A stretch of DNA of 42,518 nt. Origin: an uncultured Lachnospiraceae bacterium (GTDB lineage Bacteria > Bacillota > Clostridia > Lachnospirales > Lachnospiraceae). The notes beneath the pieces are model-generated. The model was given only the letters and a program-made list of their open reading frames with translations, did no database searches and was not told the DNA's origin. Within the stretch, counting starts at the first letter, position 1; every line of letters begins with the position of its first letter. Where the stretch lies: assembly GCA_947037115.1 (NCBI GenBank), contig CAMQTN010000017.1, positions 1 to 42,518 on the forward strand. Direction: 5' to 3'. Position numbers and translations under genes: made by a program. Positions 40,220 through 42,518 of the stretch are shown in pieces.

Positions 40220-40282
40220 TTATGTAAACCTTTCTTTTGAACTTATGTAAACTTGTATTCTTTGCTTCGTAGTTATGTAAAC
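40220..40282 (-). repeat. Cluster of three exact GTTTACATAA decamers upstream of aroK
   Basis: Exact copies at 40220-40229, 40243-40252 and 40273-40282, all reading GTTTACATAA on the gene strand, in the gap between ridA and aroK. Start-to-start distances are 23 and 30 bases. The copy nearest aroK ends 3 bases before the TTG start. Confidence 0.8.
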
Positions 40283-40302
40283 TCAATGTACATAACTGTT
40301 CT

Positions 40303-40680
40303 TTACTTCAAATACGCCGTAACCTCCACCTCGCACAGTACCTCCTTGGGGAGCTGTTTCACTGCCACGCAGCTTCTGGCCGGCTTCTGTGTAAAATACT
40401 TCTCATACACCGCATTAAAAGCCGCAAAATCAGCCATATCCGCTAGGAAACAGGTTGTTTTTACCACCTTATCGTAGTCCGCCCCCGCCTCCGCGAGAAT
40501 CGCCCCTACATTTTTCATGGCCTGCTCCGCCTGCTCTGTCACATCTTTTCCCGTAATCTCTCCCGTGGCCGGATCAATCGGAATCTGCCCCGATGCAAAC
40601 AGGAAATCTCCTGCGATGATTCCCTGTGAATATGGCCCAATGGCCGCCGGCGCTTTGTCTGTTGATACTTTAGTTAACAT
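40303..40680 (-). CDS. ridA: RidA-family enamine/imine deaminase
   Basis: A 125-residue protein of the RidA (YjgF/UK114) family, which hydrolyses reactive 2-aminoacrylate-type intermediates of amino acid metabolism. The conserved AIGPYSQGI, FASGQIPIDP and the active-site arginine in PARSCVAVKQLP are present. I chose the ATG at 40680, with GAGAGG 8 bases upstream; the upstream extension is not family-like and overlaps the next gene. Confidence 0.92.
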   Translation of the reverse strand: MLTKVSTDKAPAAIGPYSQGIIAGDFLFASGQIPIDPATGEITGKDVTEQAEQAMKNVGAILAEAGADYDKVVKTTCFLADMADFAAFNAVYEKYFTQKPARSCVAVKQLPKEVLCEVEVTAYLK

Positions 40681-40711
40681 AATATTTTCCTCTCTTTCCT
40701 TTTTTTGCACG

Positions 40712-40942
40712 CTACGCCCCGAATCTTGCCACCACATAATATCCTCTGGCGGTCTCCTTCACTTCGGTCACCACGCCCTCCCGCTCCAACATCCTCTCCC
40801 GGAAAGGAAAGTTACCCGACATCGCAAGGGACGGGTCTATCGTATAATAATAGTTGCTTGGGAGAACGCCCTCCGTCACCGTAATCCGATCCCCCTCCTT
40901 GAGAAGGCCGGGACGTTCCATCTTAAATTCCATTTCCCGCAT
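40712..40942 (-). CDS. Small conserved-looking hypothetical protein
   Basis: A 76-residue, probably soluble protein with a beta-rich pattern (GDRITVTEG, MSGNFPFRERMLEREGVVTEVKE, GYYVVARF). I recognise no family. AAGG lies 3 bases and GGGG about 8 bases before the ATG. It lies 31 bases upstream of ridA and may be co-transcribed with it. Confidence 0.6.
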   Translation of the reverse strand: MREMEFKMERPGLLKEGDRITVTEGVLPSNYYYTIDPSLAMSGNFPFRERMLEREGVVTEVKETARGYYVVARFGA

Positions 40943-41118
40943 ACACCTTACCCCATTCTTTACCTTACGGCTGTATCTCTCTTTTATTCACCGCACATGA
41001 TAAGTTTACCATAAATGCATTCATATTCCAAATTCCCGAAATAATTTTTTTCTGTGTCCCTGATCTGAACAGCTTCCAACAATACATTGTCTGCAAAAAC
41101 AGCTAAAATGTTTTCTGA

Positions 41119-42207
41119 TTAGATACCCTTTCTTATCTCAGCCCAAATAGCGGGGAGTTGCGGCACTAATTCCGCATCAGTCATTACCCTTCGCTCTGCA
41201 GCTTCCATAGCAGTCCTTCCGAAGTTATCATAGTGGGGCTGATTCGTAATTCCCATTTCTGCAAATAATTTTGATTCACAGATTTTGCTGCTGTCCACCC
41301 TGTCAAACCGGGCAGCTTGTTTTGCAGCCTTTGTCAGATAGTCACGAACCAGTTCCAGATCTCCCATGGCACAATAGGCCTCTGCACAAAGTACAAGAAG
41401 AACACAATCATATTTGTCAAACCATGTAGCAGTTTCAGGGGGATACCCCGGCCGTAATATACTGCGTAACCATTCGATGCAGGCAACAGTGGTCTTATAA
41501 TCACGTTTTTGAAAAAAAACATTGGCATAGCCCATCATAATCGCATCCAGATCGTCCAGACTCTGTGCGAACGCCTTGCCAAGATACACGATAGCTTCCT
41601 CTGGCTGGTGGTGACAGTCCGCCAGGACCATTCCGATCATCGCGTTATTGATCCCGCATACATTATATTTTTTCAGTATATCCACACAGGTGTCCGCGTG
41701 ACCGAGCGATAAATGGATCCGGGCCATTTGACGGCGGATCGACAACTCACTAATGTTTTGATCCGTGTTTTGCCCAATCAGGCTGCAAGCCATATCAAAA
41801 AGCTCCAGTGCACGGAAAAAAGCTTTTTGGTCTTTTTGTTCATAGCCTTTTTCAGAGTAGATAACTGCACTCTGATACACGATGTCAAAACAATTTGGAT
41901 ACTTTTTTAATGCCTTTTCTGATTCAATAACCCCATCGTCATATTGCGCTTTCTGGCGATAAACAATGATCCTGTCAAGTGCCGCGCCCATACTACCATT
42001 GCGCCACTCATATCCCAGTAAAACATCTGTGGATACTTCAAACAGATCTGCCAGTCCTATAATTAAGTTCAAATCTGGATTTGATTGTTTAGATTCCCAT
42101 TTATAAACAGCTCCAACTGTCACTCCCATCGCTTCCGCAAGTTGCTCTTGCGTCATCTTCCGTTCCTTTCGGAACGTTTTAATATTTTCGGCAAGCCTTG
42201 ATTTCAT
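41119..42207 (-). CDS. XRE-type regulator with TPR-like repeats
   Basis: A 362-residue protein. Residues 4-60 form a helix-turn-helix of the Cro/CI type (RKERKMTQEQLAEAMGVTVG, then VYKWESKQSNPDLN). The rest is all-helical with TPR-like repeats, as in regulators that bind a peptide or a partner protein. I chose the ATG at 42207, with GGGAAG 6 bases upstream; the longer reading adds residues before the HTH that are not typical. The gene has its own promoter and no neighbour that would show a target. Confidence 0.82.
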   Translation of the reverse strand: MKSRLAENIKTFRKERKMTQEQLAEAMGVTVGAVYKWESKQSNPDLNLIIGLADLFEVSTDVLLGYEWRNGSMGAALDRIIVYRQKAQYDDGVIESEKALKKYPNCFDIVYQSAVIYSEKGYEQKDQKAFFRALELFDMACSLIGQNTDQNISELSIRRQMARIHLSLGHADTCVDILKKYNVCGINNAMIGMVLADCHHQPEEAIVYLGKAFAQSLDDLDAIMMGYANVFFQKRDYKTTVACIEWLRSILRPGYPPETATWFDKYDCVLLVLCAEAYCAMGDLELVRDYLTKAAKQAARFDRVDSSKICESKLFAEMGITNQPHYDNFGRTAMEAAERRVMTDAELVPQLPAIWAEIRKGI

Positions 42208-42244
42208 ATCTGCTTCCCTCCATTTCTGATGATTTGACGCCATC

Positions 42245-42272
42245 ATTTTACCATTAACTATCATCTAAACAA
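42245..42272 (-). promoter_or_regulatory. Putative promoter of the XRE-TPR regulator gene
   Basis: On the minus strand TTGTTT (42267-42272) and TAAAAT (42245-42250) are 16 bases apart, about 40 bases before the ATG. Confidence 0.4.
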
Positions 42273-42358
42273 ACCCCCTAATGATATGAGTAGAGAAAAA
42301 ATTTTTATACCGCTAGTGTTGGTTTCACATATTTTGGGGAAATATCTGCTCTTTATAC

Positions 42359-42400
42359 AAAAAAGCAGTAAGGAACAGCCGCGCTGACTGTCCCCACTGC
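42359..42400 (-). terminator. Terminator of a minus-strand gene lying beyond the contig end
   Basis: On the minus strand GCAGT-GGGGACAG pairs with CTGTTCC-TT-ACTGC (with G-U pairs), followed by TTTTTT (42359-42364). No minus-strand gene ends between here and the contig end, so it must belong to a gene cut off by the assembly. Confidence 0.7.
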
Positions 42401-42475
42401 CATAAAATTTTTATTGAAGGGGATATCCAGAATATGACAGATATGGAAAAGAACGTGTTTTGTATAACATTATAC

Positions 42476-42518
42476 CTGTCTCTTATACACATCTGACGCT
42501 GCCGACGAAGCTAGAAGT
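42476..42518 (+). other. Illumina Nextera adapter read-through (not biological)
   Basis: CTGTCTCTTATACACATCT (42476-42494) is the transposase mosaic end. It is followed by GACGCTGCCGACGA (42495-42508, the Nextera read 1 adapter tail), then AGCTAGAA (42509-42516, in the position of the i5 index, index TTCTAGCT) and GT, the first bases of the P5 sequence. The contig should be trimmed at 42475. Confidence 0.97.

Noticed and set aside
169..41910. Many long open frames opposite or inside the annotated genes, for example 2411-3859 (+), 15660-17153 (+), 17876-19111 (+) and 33572-34528 (-)
   Set aside because: They lie antisense to genes with clear family matches, lack ribosome binding sites and have odd composition (His, Arg and Pro rich), as expected for shadow frames in moderately GC-rich DNA.
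1..42475. tRNA, rRNA and insertion sequences
   Set aside because: I looked for T-arm sequences, terminal inverted repeats and transposase motifs and found none. The Rpn-type protein is called a putative transposase in some databases but has no insertion ends.

Overview
The window reads as a chromosomal contig end from a spore-forming member of the Clostridia, most likely Lachnospiraceae. The basis is gene content (a GerMN lipoprotein and SpoVAE, a DUF5721 protein, a comEA/two-component/GerMN/comEC/holA cluster, an Rpn-type nuclease, LytTR and DegV proteins), strong AGGAGG ribosome binding sites, and a moderate GC content. Most genes lie on the minus strand. I see no rRNA, tRNA, CRISPR array, intact insertion sequence or prophage.

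Layout. 0.3-2.0 kb: a PAP2-type membrane phosphatase facing a family 2 glycosyltransferase. 2.1-5.6 kb: a minus-strand operon for a DUF1653 protein, a cytosolic 5'-nucleotidase and an SfsA-MutY fusion. It has a good promoter and two LexA-type boxes upstream, so it looks like a DNA-damage or nucleotide-pool repair unit. 5.7-7.3 kb: a small secreted protein, a hypothetical protein and a ThrH-like phosphatase. 7.4-14.8 kb: comEA, an OmpR-type regulator, its histidine kinase, a GerMN lipoprotein, comEC and holA, driven from a promoter just upstream of comEA. 14.9-20.5 kb: a YdcZ-type transporter, then argJ-argB-argD translationally coupled to an unusual solute-binding protein. argJ has a structured leader. 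argG lies apart at 33.2 kb behind an ARG-box-like site.

20.6-26.2 kb: a DUF4037 nucleotidyltransferase, a coiled-coil protein, a divergent ECF sigma/anti-sigma pair, an acetyltransferase, a YbaK/ProX deacylase and a dCMP deaminase. 26.2-32.8 kb: a visibly more AT-rich accessory stretch with a methyltransferase, a run of different GNAT acetyltransferases, a VOC protein, an Rpn nuclease and a NUDIX hydrolase. It also holds decayed genes: a GNAT with an internal deletion, and a HAD start fused to a GNAT tail. 33.2-42.2 kb: argG, DUF1294, an orphan LytTR regulator, DegV, DUF5721, a four-gene ECF sigma/anti-sigma/membrane operon, SpoVAE, shikimate kinase, RidA, a small conserved protein and an XRE-TPR regulator.

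Two signals cut across genes. First, the decamer TTATGTAAAC (GTTTACATAA on the gene strand) occurs 11 times exactly outside genes, mostly in clusters of two to four between co-directional minus-strand genes, and once between a Shine-Dalgarno sequence and its start codon. I do not recognise it. Second, the last 43 bases are not biological: they are Illumina Nextera adapter read-through, so the sequence should be trimmed at 42475.
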